This document shows positions 35,655 through 44,872 of a stretch of 64,000 bases of DNA, piece by piece (positions within the stretch are counted from its first letter, which is position 1; every line of letters begins with the position of its first letter). The notes under the pieces were generated by a model, which saw only the letters and a list, made by a program, of their open reading frames with translations, had not been told where the DNA came from and did no database searches. Source of the DNA: Myxococcales bacterium (GTDB lineage Bacteria; Myxococcota_A; Polyangia; Palsa-1104; JAEUJZ01); assembly GCA_016794505.1 (NCBI GenBank), contig JAEUJZ010000145.1, forward strand, positions 62,001 through 126,000, written 5' to 3'. The position numbers were made by a program, and so were the translations under genes.

Positions 35655-37951
35655 CAGGCCGCCTCCCCAGCGCGCGGCATGGCTTCACGCGCCACGGCAC
35701 GCACATCCAAAACGAGTGCGGTCTGCTGTCCGCCCAACTCGGTGGCTCCCGCGATGCCTGGAATGCCTTTGAGCGCGCGACCCAGCGACTTGATGACGAT
35801 GTCTTGCTGACCCACCAGATCGTCGACCAAAAGGCCAAGCTGCTGCGCCGCAAGCTTGACCACGACGATGTATCCCTGCGTCGGCTCGGGCTGATCGGCG
35901 GGGCGCGACAGCGAAAACATCTCGTCCAGACGAACCAGCGGCAGCGTGCGGTTGCGCAGGATGTACACCTCGCGCCGCTCGACGGTCTTGATCTGGTCGT
36001 AGCCGATCATCAGGCTCTCGGTGACCGAGTTCAGCGGGATGGCATAGGTGCGCCCCGCCGTGCGAATCACCAGCGCCTTGATGATCGCCAACGTCGTCGG
36101 CAGCGTGATCGTAAAGCGCGTGCCCTGGCCCAGCTCGGTGTACGAGTTGATGGTGCCGTCCATGCGCGTGATCTTGGTCTTGACGACATCCATGCCGACG
36201 CCACGGCCGCTGTTCTGATCCGCCACAGCCCGCGTCGAAAGACCGGGCAAAAAGATCAGGTTGATCTGCTCGTCGCGCGACATCGAGCGCGAGGCCTCTT
36301 CCGAGATCACGCCTTTTGAAACAGCGCGCTGTACCAAGGTCTTGGTGTCGATGCCGTTGCCGTCGTCGAAGACCTCGATGACAACTTTGTTGCCGCGCTG
36401 CTCGGCCGAGATCGCGATGGTGCCGTGATCGGGCTTGCCGCGCGAGCGACGCGTGTCACGATCTTCGATGCCGTGATCGATCGCGTTTCGGATGATGTGC
36501 ATCATCGGCTCGGACAGCTCTTCGATCATCAGCTTGTCGAGCTTGGTGTCGCCGCCGGTCACGACGAACTGGATCTCTTTGCGTTCCGATTCGCGCGACA
36601 TCTGGCGCACGACGCGGTGCAGCTTGTCGAAGACCTGCGACAACGGCACCATGCGCACCTCTTGAATGCCGCGCTGCAGATCTTCCAGCTTGCGGTTCAA
36701 GCGGCGCAGCTCGTCTTGCAGCTTGCGCGCAAGCTCGGCGTGTACGCGGTCACGACGCAGATCATCGAACACGCCTTGAATGCCGCTGCGGACCAGGGCT
36801 AGCTCACCGACGATGTTCATCAAGTGATCCAGCTTGCGGATATCGACGCGAACCGTCTGCGTGAAGTTTTTCTGCGACTGGCTTGTCAGGCTGCGACCAC
36901 CGCCCTCGTCGCCACCTTCGCCGCCCTCACCGCCGCCCCCGATGCTGCCCCCGATGCTGCCGCGGCTTCCCCCACTTCCGCCGCTGCCGCCCCCGAGCAG
37001 CGTCGAGTGCAAGGGATCTGCCGCGGGCACCGGAATCATCGGCAGCGACTTTTCTTGCGAGGAGGCAGGGACGCCAGGGTTGCGACCCACTTCGAAGCGG
37101 CCCGTGGCCTCGGGGGCCATGGCGGCTGCTTGCGATCGTCGCGGCACTTGCACGACGTGAAGCGGGCTCGCCCCCAAGGCCGCCGCCACGCCGTTTAGGC
37201 TCTGTCCCGAACCAAAGATCAGCTCAACATCCATCAGCTCGGGATTGGTGCTGGAAAGCCCGGCTGGGACGACCGCTATCACTTCCCCGACGGGCTTCAG
37301 CGACTCGCGGATGTTGACAAATTCGTCTTCCAGCGACGCAAACGGAACCGATCCGATGATGCGGAACAGGTTGCGCGACTGGCGAATGTTCTCTTTTAGG
37401 CGGTGCTCTTCGTACTCGGTCAGGCCGGCGATCAGCGCCGCATCGATCTCGAAGTCGCCATAGGGCGAATCGCTGACCGACGGCGCAGCGGTCATGGCCG
37501 CTTTGCGCGCCGCTTCGGGATCGGCCGCGATATTGACGCGGCGAATGAAGTCATCCACCGCCCGACTGCTGACGGCTCCGGAGGCCAAGCCATGAGCGGC
37601 GACATCCGCGCAGATCGCTTGGTAGTGATCAATCGACTCGAACAGCAGATCCAGCACCGACGGTGTTAGCTGGACCTTGCCCATGCGCAGCGCGTCGAGC
37701 AGGTTTTCCAGGTCGTGCGACAGGTGCATCATGCGGTCGACGCCCGACAGGCCAGACAGGCCCTTTAGCGAGTGAACCGCGCGAAACGCACTGTTGATCA
37801 GATCCGGCTCGACGGGCAGACCACCCCCCATCGGATCGTGGCGCTGGCTGGCGTTGTTCATCGCCAGAAGATCGCGATTGAACTGCTCGACGATCTCTTG
37901 CGCCTCGGACAAGAACTCCTCGCGGAGCTTATCGCTACCCTGCTCTGCCAT
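35654..37951 (-). CDS. cheA: CheA-type histidine kinase
   Basis: 765-aa chemotaxis kinase. P1 (Hpt) carries the phospho-His60 in FRAVHSLKGLSG. A second acidic region follows, then a Gly-rich linker of about 40 residues (about 325-360), the dimerisation helices, and the ATPase with N box IIRNAIDHGIE, G1 DDGNGID and G2 GRGVGMDVV. The C-terminal CheW-like P5 domain (YAIPLNSVTESLMI to the end) would dock to CheW. No receiver domain is fused. It phosphorylates the upstream receiver and probably CheB. The 27-nt gap to the receiver gene and overlap with cheW show one transcript. Confidence 0.96.
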   Translation of the reverse strand: MAEQGSDKLREEFLSEAQEIVEQFNRDLLAMNNASQRHDPMGGGLPVEPDLINSAFRAVHSLKGLSGLSGVDRMMHLSHDLENLLDALRMGKVQLTPSVLDLLFESIDHYQAICADVAAHGLASGAVSSRAVDDFIRRVNIAADPEAARKAAMTAAPSVSDSPYGDFEIDAALIAGLTEYEEHRLKENIRQSRNLFRIIGSVPFASLEDEFVNIRESLKPVGEVIAVVPAGLSSTNPELMDVELIFGSGQSLNGVAAALGASPLHVVQVPRRSQAAAMAPEATGRFEVGRNPGVPASSQEKSLPMIPVPAADPLHSTLLGGGSGGSGGSRGSIGGSIGGGGEGGEGGDEGGGRSLTSQSQKNFTQTVRVDIRKLDHLMNIVGELALVRSGIQGVFDDLRRDRVHAELARKLQDELRRLNRKLEDLQRGIQEVRMVPLSQVFDKLHRVVRQMSRESERKEIQFVVTGGDTKLDKLMIEELSEPMMHIIRNAIDHGIEDRDTRRSRGKPDHGTIAISAEQRGNKVVIEVFDDGNGIDTKTLVQRAVSKGVISEEASRSMSRDEQINLIFLPGLSTRAVADQNSGRGVGMDVVKTKITRMDGTINSYTELGQGTRFTITLPTTLAIIKALVIRTAGRTYAIPLNSVTESLMIGYDQIKTVERREVYILRNRTLPLVRLDEMFSLSRPADQPEPTQGYIVVVKLAAQQLGLLVDDLVGQQDIVIKSLGRALKGIPGIAGATELGGQQTALVLDVRAVAREAMPRAGEAA

Positions 37952-37978
37952 CTCGCGTAAGCGAACCTCGCTGGCGCG

Positions 37979-38404
37979 TTAGCCCCGCTTGGGAGCAGGC
38001 TGAACCATCTGCGGAGCGACGTTGACGCCCTTTTCCAAGACCCTGCGCACCAGCGCGACGAGATCCTCGGCCTTGAAGGGCTTAACCAGGTACGCCGTCG
38101 CCCCAAGCTGCATGCCACGATCGCGATCGCGCTCGCGGCCGTCCGTGCTGATAATGACGAGCGGCGTGCCGCGGTGCGCCTCTTCCTTGCGCACGTATTT
38201 CACAAGCTCAAGCCCGTTGATATCGGGCATGTTGACGTCGGTGACAATCAGGTTGAAGCGCTCCTTGGGTAGGATCTTCAGCGCCTCGAAGCCACTCTTG
38301 GCCTCCGTGACCTCGAAGCCCTGGTGTTCTAGGGCGTTCTTCACGAAGGTTCGGATGGTCGCCGAGTCATCGACGACTAACGCGCGAACTGAGGAGACCG
38401 TCAT
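37979..38404 (-). CDS. CheY-like single-domain response regulator
   Basis: 141-aa receiver protein, first gene of the chemotaxis-like operon. Acid pocket VVDDSAT, phospho-Asp in LIVTDVNMPDING (about residue 54), Ser/Thr in VIISTDG and Lys in YLVKPFKAEDL are all present. A 15-residue tail follows the last helix. No output domain, so it should act by protein contact as CheY does. A TATAGT hexamer lies 8 nt before the ATG and there is no Shine-Dalgarno, which marks the likely operon promoter. Confidence 0.94.
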   Translation of the reverse strand: MTVSSVRALVVDDSATIRTFVKNALEHQGFEVTEAKSGFEALKILPKERFNLIVTDVNMPDINGLELVKYVRKEEAHRGTPLVIISTDGRERDRDRGMQLGATAYLVKPFKAEDLVALVRRVLEKGVNVAPQMVQPAPKRG

Positions 38405-38412
38405 AACGCGTA

Positions 38413-38418
38413 ACTATA
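38413..38418 (-). promoter_or_regulatory. -10-like TATAGT at head of chemotaxis operon
   Basis: TATAGT on the minus strand, 8 nt before the ATG at 38404, inside an A+T-rich stretch (about 38410-38462) that stands out from the GC-rich background. No -35 match at 16-18 nt was seen. Confidence 0.5.
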
Positions 38419-38577
38419 TCACTTTCCGGTCATATTTTGTGTGATTCAAATGACCAAATTACCCATGCCTGGTCCGGGTAGCAGCCGCCGCCAGCGGTCT
38501 GGGCGCTGCGCTGTGACCTAGGTCGTTGTCGGCACAAGACCCAGCACCCGCGGGGCGAGGAGTGTTAGGCTTTCGCC

Positions 38578-39471
38578 ATGAAGCTCCTGCGCCATGCCTT
38601 GCCGCTATTGACCCTGTCGCTGCTGGCCTGCCCGCCGGGGGGTGATCAGCCGCAGACCACCGGCCCCAAGCCGGACACCGAGTGCCCCAAAGAGCTGGGC
38701 ACCAAGTGCAAAGTCCTCAAGGACGAGACCGAGAAGCTCACCGTCGAGTACCACGTCCTCGTCGCGCCCGAGACCAAGCACGAAGAAGCCGAAAAGCACC
38801 TGCAGGCGATCTATCGCCACCTGATGACGCGCCGCGACACGACGCCGACGCAGCTTTCGGGCTTCTTGTACACGAACGAAGCGCAGTTCAACACGCCGCC
38901 GCTTTCCCCGGTGGGCAGCGTGATTCAGAAGCCGGGCGACAAGGCCCCGACCTTTGAAAACAAGATCGCCAAAGAGCTGTGGCAACAGGTCGAAGAGGCG
39001 CTCAAGATCGCCGAGCGCGCCGACCGCAAGATGAAGCTCAAGCGCAAGCTGGAATACGTCGCCGAGGCGGACAAGGGCAAGGTCACCGTCACCCTGCCGT
39101 TTACCGAGGGCAACAACGACGAGTGGGCCAAGGATCTGTCGTTCAATCAGGTCATGGGCTTCTTCAGCCAGTTCGCCATGGACCTGTTCAACAACATCCC
39201 CGATCTGAAGGTCTTCGTGTTTGCCGCGCAGTGGAAAGATCAGTCGGTGGCCAACATCGAGTGCAACCGCGCTGACTTCGGCGCCCTGCACCTGCGCGAC
39301 ATCGAGGAACGCATCGGCCAGATCGGCGGGCGCGCCTATCTGGAGCTGACCGAGGGCAAGACCTCGGACGCCGCCGCCGAGAAGCGCCTGGCCGCGCGCA
39401 AAGCCGCCGAGTACCGCAAGATCACCACCTTCCTCAAAGGCAAGGCGATCATCTCGGCTCAGCTCAAGTAA
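38578..39471 (+). CDS. Predicted lipoprotein, hypothetical
   Basis: 297-aa protein with a classical lipobox (LLTLSLLAC, Cys19) then a Pro/Gly linker. The mature part is highly charged, with a paired-Cys region (ECPKELGTKCK), a strand YHVLVAPETK, long Lys/Glu helices (EEALKIAERADRKMKLKRKL) and an aromatic region (FNQVMGFFSQFAMDLFNN). No family is recognised. It is divergent from the chemotaxis operon. TAGGCT ends 6 nt before the ATG; GAGGAG is too far away (about 15 nt) to be a good ribosome site. Confidence 0.75.
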   Translation: MKLLRHALPLLTLSLLACPPGGDQPQTTGPKPDTECPKELGTKCKVLKDETEKLTVEYHVLVAPETKHEEAEKHLQAIYRHLMTRRDTTPTQLSGFLYTNEAQFNTPPLSPVGSVIQKPGDKAPTFENKIAKELWQQVEEALKIAERADRKMKLKRKLEYVAEADKGKVTVTLPFTEGNNDEWAKDLSFNQVMGFFSQFAMDLFNNIPDLKVFVFAAQWKDQSVANIECNRADFGALHLRDIEERIGQIGGRAYLELTEGKTSDAAAEKRLAARKAAEYRKITTFLKGKAIISAQLK

Positions 39472-39483
39472 TCCCGCCGTCCG

Positions 39484-39502
39484 TCGCGGCGCCCCCCCGC
39501 GA
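39484..39502. terminator. Possible bidirectional hairpin between convergent genes
   Basis: TCGCGG (39484-39489) and CCGCGA (39497-39502) around a 7-nt C-rich loop, in the 39-nt gap between a lipoprotein gene and a VOC gene that converge. Confidence 0.35.
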
Positions 39503-39510
39503 AAAGCGCG

Positions 39511-39936
39511 CTATGCCTTCTGGATGTGGCTCGGATCCATCCACATCACTTCCCAGTGATGCCCGTCGATATCGTAGAAGCTCCAGCCGTACATAAAGCC
39601 CATGTCCATCGGCGGCATCGCCGGACTGCCGCCAGCCGATAGCGCCGTGTTGACTAGCTCGTCGACAGCGGCACGGCTCTCAGCCGAGATGCAAAGCAGG
39701 GTCTCGCTGGCGGTGCTGCTGTCACAGATCTGTTTCTTCGTGAAGGTCTGGAAGAACGGCCGCACAAGCCACATCACATACGCCTCTTCGCTGAGGATCA
39801 TGCAGGTGGCGTTTTCGTCGGTGAACTGCGGGTTAAACGTGAAGCCCAAGCGCTTCCAAAACGCAGTCGTGCGCGGCAGATCGGCAATCGCCAGGTTGAC
39901 GAACAGCTTGCGTGAGGTCGAAGCCACAGAGGTCAT
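39511..39936 (-). CDS. VOC-family (glyoxalase-like) protein
   Basis: 141-aa protein of the vicinal oxygen chelate superfamily. Two beta-alpha-beta-beta-beta units are visible: KLFVNLAIADLPRTTAFWKRLGF and, in the second half, DELVNTALSAGGSPAMP with MYGWSFYDIDGHHWEVMW, whose DIDGHHWE is the usual C-terminal metal-site pattern. The reaction is unknown. AAAGGAG sits 6 nt before the ATG at 39936. It lies 75 nt downstream of an ECF-type sigma factor gene on the same strand, a common pairing for this kind of protein. Confidence 0.9.
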   Translation of the reverse strand: MTSVASTSRKLFVNLAIADLPRTTAFWKRLGFTFNPQFTDENATCMILSEEAYVMWLVRPFFQTFTKKQICDSSTASETLLCISAESRAAVDELVNTALSAGGSPAMPPMDMGFMYGWSFYDIDGHHWEVMWMDPSHIQKA

Positions 39937-40011
39937 AGGGGTCTCCTTTGTTTGGGGTCTGCGACATAGACCCCAGCGCCGCGCAAAACTCATCGGCCGA
40001 TGAAAAAAAAG

Positions 40012-41061
40012 TTAGCGGCTCGGCGGAACCCCGTCGGGGGGCAGGGAAAGAGGCAAGCCAAAGCGCGGAAACAGCACCGCCGTGTCCAGAAAGTGATTCA
40101 TCGCCGTGATCACAGCGTCTTGCGGGTCTTGTTCGAGCACGATCAGCGACCAGGCGGTAAAGCCAGGTCCCGTCTCGGACCTTCGGTACTGGGCAAAAGC
40201 CGGCGAGCCACACGCCGCCACCTTCAGCAAGCGCGAGCCCAGGCAGCCAATGCCCCGCCCGAGCATCCAGGCACGCACGGCCGCTTTGCCGCGCAGCCAC
40301 AGCGTATAGGGCGGCATCGACAGCGTCACGTCTTCATGCAGAAGCTGCGCAAGCGCATCCATGTCATAGCGCTCAAAGGCGGCCAAATAGTGCTCGACGC
40401 GCTGCGCCTGTTCAGTGGACAACGGCTGCGCTGGCGGCGGCTTCACTCCGCAGCGTTCCAGCGTGGCGCGGGCTCGCTGCAGCGCGCTGTTCACCGCCGC
40501 GATAGAAAGCTGCAGAGCATCCGCGATCTCAGCGGCCGACAGATCCAGAACATCGCTCAGCAGCAAGGCCGCGCGCTGCCGTGGCGGCAAGTGCTGCAGT
40601 GCTGCGACGAAGGCCAAGCGCAGGCTCTGGCGCAGAGCGATGCGCTCGCTGGCATCGCTGTCGCTGGGAATGGCCAGGGAATCAGGAATCGGCTCGACCC
40701 AATGCGACGCAGGCAGCGCCGTTAGCTCGTCTGTGATGTCAAACGCCGAATGCACGAGCATGGGACGGCTGCGACGCTTCCGATCCTGCAGCGCATCCAA
40801 GCAGACGTGGGTCGCGATGCGCTGAAGCCAGGTGCGCAGCGACGCTCGGCCATCGAAGCCTGCCAGGCCGCGCCACGCGCGCAGCATCGTCTCTTGCACC
40901 GCGTCCTCGGCTTCGCTCAGCGAGCCCAGCATGCGATAGCAGTGTCCGGTTAGCGCCGTGCGGTGGGCATGCAGATCGGCCATCGACCCGCGCGCCGCGG
41001 GTGGCACTGCAGCGTCCAGCGAACCCAGCGGTATCTGCGGCGAAGACGTCGAGGTACTCAT
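40012..41061 (-). CDS. ECF-type sigma factor with SnoaL-like C-terminal domain
   Basis: 349-aa RNA polymerase sigma factor. Region 2 (HCYRMLGSLSEAEDAVQETMLRAW, seen as MLGSLSEAEDAVQET) and region 4 (LPPRQRAALLLSDVLDLSA, AEIADALQLSIAAVNSALQRA) are intact. The C-terminal 130 residues form a SnoaL/NTF2-like domain (YLAAFERYDMDALAQLLHED) known from ECF41-like and related families, where it tunes sigma activity in place of an anti-sigma factor. The frame is open to a GTG at 41103. The VOC gene downstream is a plausible target or cotranscribed partner. Confidence 0.92.
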   Translation of the reverse strand: MSTSTSSPQIPLGSLDAAVPPAARGSMADLHAHRTALTGHCYRMLGSLSEAEDAVQETMLRAWRGLAGFDGRASLRTWLQRIATHVCLDALQDRKRRSRPMLVHSAFDITDELTALPASHWVEPIPDSLAIPSDSDASERIALRQSLRLAFVAALQHLPPRQRAALLLSDVLDLSAAEIADALQLSIAAVNSALQRARATLERCGVKPPPAQPLSTEQAQRVEHYLAAFERYDMDALAQLLHEDVTLSMPPYTLWLRGKAAVRAWMLGRGIGCLGSRLLKVAACGSPAFAQYRRSETGPGFTAWSLIVLEQDPQDAVITAMNHFLDTAVLFPRFGLPLSLPPDGVPPSR

Positions 41062-41124
41062 GACGCAGCGATGTAGCACGGCTGGGTCGCGCAGCGCTGC
41101 CACTCGATGCGGCTGAGTCCGCCA

Positions 41125-41799
41125 TCAGGTGCGCGGAACAAAGATCTCGGGAAACGCCTCGCGCACGCCCCCGATCATAAACTGCACGGCAATGGCGACG
41201 AGCAGAAGGCCCATGACGCGCTCTAAGATGGCGCGGCCGCTGTTGCCTAAGAAGCGATTCACCAGCGATGCGGCCCGCAGCATCAGATACGAAGCGGCCG
41301 CCGTGACGACGATCGAAAGCGCCAGAAGCGCCAGCTGCCAGGTCTTTTGCGCTTGCGCCGTCAGCACCATCACCGTCGCGATCGAGCCCGGACCGGCCAA
41401 AAGGGGCATGGCCAAGGGCACGATGGCGACATCGGGTTTGGCCGTGGCCTCCATCACTTCTTTGCCGCTGGTGCGCGTGCGAACCGTGACGCTGCGCAGC
41501 ATGTCGAGCGCGGTCAAAAGCAGCAGGATGCCTCCAGCAATCTTGAACGCTGCCAGCGTCAGCGAAAACAGGCGAAAGATCAGGCCTCCGCCCGCTAAGA
41601 ACGAAAGCAGAATGGCCGCGGTGATGAGGCAGGCGCGACGCGCCATCTGGCGTCGCTTTTCCTCGCTGTCGCCTTCGGTGATGGTGATGAAGACGGGCAC
41701 CACGGCGATGGGGTCGACGACGAAAAAGATCGCCGAAAACGCCACCACGGTATAGCTCATCAAGTCGGACAAATGAGCGAAGTGCCCAGACACAGCCAT
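41125..41799 (-). CDS. MarC family integral membrane protein
   Basis: 224-aa inner-membrane protein with six predicted membrane helices. Family pattern: VVAFSAIFFVVDPIAVVPVF at the N-terminus, FKIAGGILLLLTALDML, IVPLAMPLLAGPGSIATVMV in the middle, and a C-terminal helix (LERVMGLLLVAIAVQFMIGG). MarC/YhgN proteins have no proven transport substrate; the old link to antibiotic resistance was withdrawn. TAAAGT ends 6 nt before the ATG; no Shine-Dalgarno. Confidence 0.93.
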   Translation of the reverse strand: MAVSGHFAHLSDLMSYTVVAFSAIFFVVDPIAVVPVFITITEGDSEEKRRQMARRACLITAAILLSFLAGGGLIFRLFSLTLAAFKIAGGILLLLTALDMLRSVTVRTRTSGKEVMEATAKPDVAIVPLAMPLLAGPGSIATVMVLTAQAQKTWQLALLALSIVVTAAASYLMLRAASLVNRFLGNSGRAILERVMGLLLVAIAVQFMIGGVREAFPEIFVPRT

Positions 41800-41805
41800 G
41801 CGGGC

Positions 41806-41811
41806 ACTTTA
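41806..41811 (-). promoter_or_regulatory. -10-like TAAAGT before marC-family gene
   Basis: TAAAGT on the minus strand ends 6 nt before the ATG at 41799. Confidence 0.4.
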
Positions 41812-41842
41812 CCTGGTGCGCGCGGATGGCTTGGGGCCTTTT

Positions 41843-43936
41843 TCAGCGCGGATTCGGGCTGCGCAGCCGGCGCAGATCGCCGACCCGCAGGGTCAGCTTT
41901 TCGGCGTCGAAATACTCAGCCAATGGGATGGCGAACTTGCGGCTCTGGCCCACCAGATCCTTGAAAGCCTGCGGGCCGATCTCGCGGTTCTGCTGCAGGT
42001 ATTCGACCAAGCGCCCGCGCAGCGCATCCAGCGCTGTTCGCAGAAAGATCAGATCCTTGATCCGCACCAGCGCGCCCGTCCGGCACAGCTCATCGACGGT
42101 CTTTTTGACCTCGATGACCGTCGGTATCGGCTGCAGCTTGGCCGCGGTCAGAAGGGGCAGAAGCTCCTCAGCCCGCGGCGGAGCCAAGCCAGCTTGCTCG
42201 TACAGCGCGAGGATCTGCTGCCCAAGAGGACTCTGCTTTGCGTCCTGAGTCGGCGCTTGGGTGGCGAGACGCACCAGGTTCCCCGCCAGCACCACCGTTC
42301 CCTGCTGCGACAACTTCGTGAGCACGCGCTGCAAGACCGCTGTTCGCGCCGTCCGCGCCCGCGCTTGCAGCTGACTGCGCAGGGTCTCGATGGAAAGGCC
42401 GGGGGCCCCTGGATCGCGCTGATGAAACGCGCGTAGGCTGGCCAAGGCCACTTCGCCAAGCTGCTGCAGGACCGCGGCATCGACGAAAATCGCCTCGGCT
42501 GCAGCATCCGATCGGCCTTCGCCTTCCGCTGCCGCATGGCACGAAACGACACGAGCGCTTGTGACCAAGTCGGCAAGCGCCTGCTGCAGAAACGGCAGCC
42601 CGCCGGGCACGCGCCCATGCAGCTCAGACAGCGTGGTGCCATGCGCTGCGGCATCGACGATGGAAAGCGCTGCTAGCTCGCGCATCGCGGGCAGGCGCGC
42701 TGCCGGCTTGCTGCCCGCGTGAAGAATCCGCAGGGCCTCGGCGCGGGCCCGCAAGCGCAGGATCGATGGATCGGCCGCAGACGCGCGGATCGAATCCACA
42801 GCGAACGGACGCGTCGCCTTTTGCCCGCGACCCAGCACGCGCAGGACCTGTCCGCCACCCAGCGTCGTCCCATGGTTTCCTTGCGGCGAAAAGCCGCGCA
42901 GCACAAAGCGATCCCCTGGCAGTAACACAAGCGGCTGATCGCGTGGTACGCGCAGCTGAGCCAGCGCCCGTCCGCCGGGCACAAGCTCGGCGGTATCGAG
43001 CAAGCTCAGCGAGCACAGCCTCTGCGTCGTCGCTGTATGCACAAGCAGCTCGCTGCGTCGCTTGAGCGGGCTGCGCGCCACCGGCAGCAGGTGCAGCTCG
43101 ACTTCACACAGGCAGCTCGGCGCGATGGACTGCGAGCGGACCAACGTCTGTCCGCGCTCGACGGCATCGCGGGCCACGGCCAGGTTGATAGCGACGCGCT
43201 GTCCGGCCTGCGCCTGCTCGACGACCTGACCATGGACATGCAGGCCGCGCACTTTCATGTGCTCGCTGCTGGGTCCACTTCGCGGCAGCGCCGACAGCTC
43301 ATCTGCGACAGAGATTCGCCCAGACCACAGCGTGCCAGTGACCACGGTGCCAAAGCCGCGCAGCGCGAACACGCGATCGATGGGCAGCCGCAGCAGACCC
43401 TCGGCATCGCGCTCTGGCAGGTTGGAAAAAAGCTGCGCCAACGCCGCGTGCAGTGCAGCCATTCCCGCGCCTGTGCGCGCCGAGCACGGCACAATCGGTG
43501 CGGCTTCCAGAAACGATCCGCGCAGGGCCTCGCGCAGCTCTAGCTCGGCCACCGCGAGCAGCTCGGCATCGTCGCCCAGCACATCGATCTTGGTCAGCGC
43601 CACCACCCCGGCAGAAAGGCCCAGCAGACCGCAGATGTCCAGGTGCTCGCGCGTCTGCGGCATCACGCCTTCGTCGGCAGCCACCACCAGCAGCACGGCG
43701 TCCATACCCGCTGCGCCCGCGACCATGGTGCGCACGAAGCGCTCGTGGCCTGGCACATCGATCAGGGCCACGCTGTCTCCGCTGGGCAGGCGCAGCTGAG
43801 CAAAGCCCAGCTCAATGGTGATGCCGCGCTCTTTTTCTTCTTTCAGGCGGTCGGTATCGACGCCGGTCAGCGCTTTGACCAGGCTGGTCTTGCCGTGATC
43901 GATGTGACCGGCGGTCCCCAGGACCAAGCGATGCAT
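41843..43936 (-). CDS. selB: Selenocysteine-specific elongation factor SelB
   Basis: 697-aa translation GTPase that brings Sec-tRNA to in-frame UGA codons. G motifs: [14 protein letters not shown], the switch region [19 protein letters not shown], and TKID. Domains 2-3 follow ([16 protein letters not shown]). The C-terminal half contains the winged-helix repeats that bind the SECIS hairpin, ending in [25 protein letters not shown] (seen as [12 protein letters not shown]), [13 protein letters not shown]. The organism should therefore make selenoproteins; selA, selC and selD are not in this window. TACAGT ends 6 nt before the ATG. Confidence 0.96.
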   Translation of the reverse strand: MHRLVLGTAGHIDHGKTSLVKALTGVDTDRLKEEKERGITIELGFAQLRLPSGDSVALIDVPGHERFVRTMVAGAAGMDAVLLVVAADEGVMPQTREHLDICGLLGLSAGVVALTKIDVLGDDAELLAVAELELREALRGSFLEAAPIVPCSARTGAGMAALHAALAQLFSNLPERDAEGLLRLPIDRVFALRGFGTVVTGTLWSGRISVADELSALPRSGPSSEHMKVRGLHVHGQVVEQAQAGQRVAINLAVARDAVERGQTLVRSQSIAPSCLCEVELHLLPVARSPLKRRSELLVHTATTQRLCSLSLLDTAELVPGGRALAQLRVPRDQPLVLLPGDRFVLRGFSPQGNHGTTLGGGQVLRVLGRGQKATRPFAVDSIRASAADPSILRLRARAEALRILHAGSKPAARLPAMRELAALSIVDAAAHGTTLSELHGRVPGGLPFLQQALADLVTSARVVSCHAAAEGEGRSDAAAEAIFVDAAVLQQLGEVALASLRAFHQRDPGAPGLSIETLRSQLQARARTARTAVLQRVLTKLSQQGTVVLAGNLVRLATQAPTQDAKQSPLGQQILALYEQAGLAPPRAEELLPLLTAAKLQPIPTVIEVKKTVDELCRTGALVRIKDLIFLRTALDALRGRLVEYLQQNREIGPQAFKDLVGQSRKFAIPLAEYFDAEKLTLRVGDLRRLRSPNPR

Positions 43937-43942
43937 CGGCGC

Positions 43943-43948
43943 ACTGTA
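43943..43948 (-). promoter_or_regulatory. -10-like TACAGT before selB
   Basis: TACAGT on the minus strand ends 6 nt before the selB ATG at 43936, with no Shine-Dalgarno in the GCGCCG spacer. Confidence 0.4.
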
Positions 43949-44038
43949 GCTGGGGGAATCTGGCTTGCGGCGGGAATGTTGCGGCGGGAATGCAGCGCTA
44001 GGAATGCAGCGCAGAACAGGCCGCGCTGCGTGCGTAGG

Positions 44039-44539
44039 CTAGAGCTGGCCGCAGTCGACAATCTCGACGCGGGCTGCCGTGCGACCGCTGTCGCTGCCGA
44101 CTTTTTCGACTGCCGTGACGACGTCCAGGCCTTCGACGACCTTGCCGAACACCACGTGCTTGCCATCCAGCCACTGCGTCTTCACGGTGGTGATGAAGAA
44201 CTGCGAGCCGTTGGTGCCAGGGCCCGCGTTGGCCATGCTGAGCAGACCTGGGCCGGTGTGCTTGAGCTCGAAGTTCTCGTCGGCAAACTTGGCGCCATAG
44301 ATGCTCTTGCCGCCCGTGCCGTTGTGGTTGGTGAAGTCGCCACCCTGCAGCATGAACTGCGGGATGACGCGGTGGAAGATGCTGCCCTTGTAGCCAAAGC
44401 CCTTCTCGCCGGTACACAGCGCGCGGAAGTTCTCAGCGGTCTTCGGAACGATGTCCGAGCGCAGCTCCATCACGATGCGGCCGGCTTTTTTGCCGCCGAT
44501 GCTGATGTCGAAAAAAACACGGGGGAGGGCAGTGCTCAT
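44039..44539 (-). CDS. Cyclophilin-type peptidyl-prolyl cis-trans isomerase, eukaryote-like
   Basis: 166-aa cyclophilin that speeds proline isomerisation in protein folding. It looks like the eukaryotic CypA type rather than bacterial PpiA/Ppi[36 protein letters not shown] (catalytic Arg and Phe), [45 protein letters not shown] and final DCGQL. The CypA-specific loop KGFGYKGS is present. No signal peptide, so cytoplasmic. AAGGAG lies 7 nt before the ATG at 44539; a longer in-frame ORF upstream is rejected. Confidence 0.95.
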   Translation of the reverse strand: MSTALPRVFFDISIGGKKAGRIVMELRSDIVPKTAENFRALCTGEKGFGYKGSIFHRVIPQFMLQGGDFTNHNGTGGKSIYGAKFADENFELKHTGPGLLSMANAGPGTNGSQFFITTVKTQWLDGKHVVFGKVVEGLDVVTAVEKVGSDSGRTAARVEIVDCGQL

Positions 44540-44872
44540 GGGCAGCTCCTTGCAAAAGTTCGTGTGGTGTTCGTGGACTAACGAGAATCGGTTCTGCGAA
44601 CAGCGTGTGAGCGAGGTGTGTGGCAGCTCATCGTCGGCGACACAGCCCCTGGGCCAGTCATTTTCCACGGGCTCATAGGACAAAGCAATGGAATCTACGT
44701 TGAGCTCAGCCAAGGCAGCCGACAGATCGCCGCTCTGCGACGAGATATCTATCCGTGGTACGCGGCAAGACGCCTGGGCGCGGCAGACAGCGGGGACACC
44801 ATCCGTGGCCCTTTGCAGAGAGCAGGCAGACCGGCGCTCCGTCGCAGAACTGGCCGTGCCGGCGCGACGTAG
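44540..44872. other. Intergenic region, no gene seen
   Basis: 333 nt between the cyclophilin gene and the next leftward gene. Only the ribosome site of the cyclophilin gene at its left end is recognised. The short open frames inside have no coding character or ribosome sites. Confidence 0.4.
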
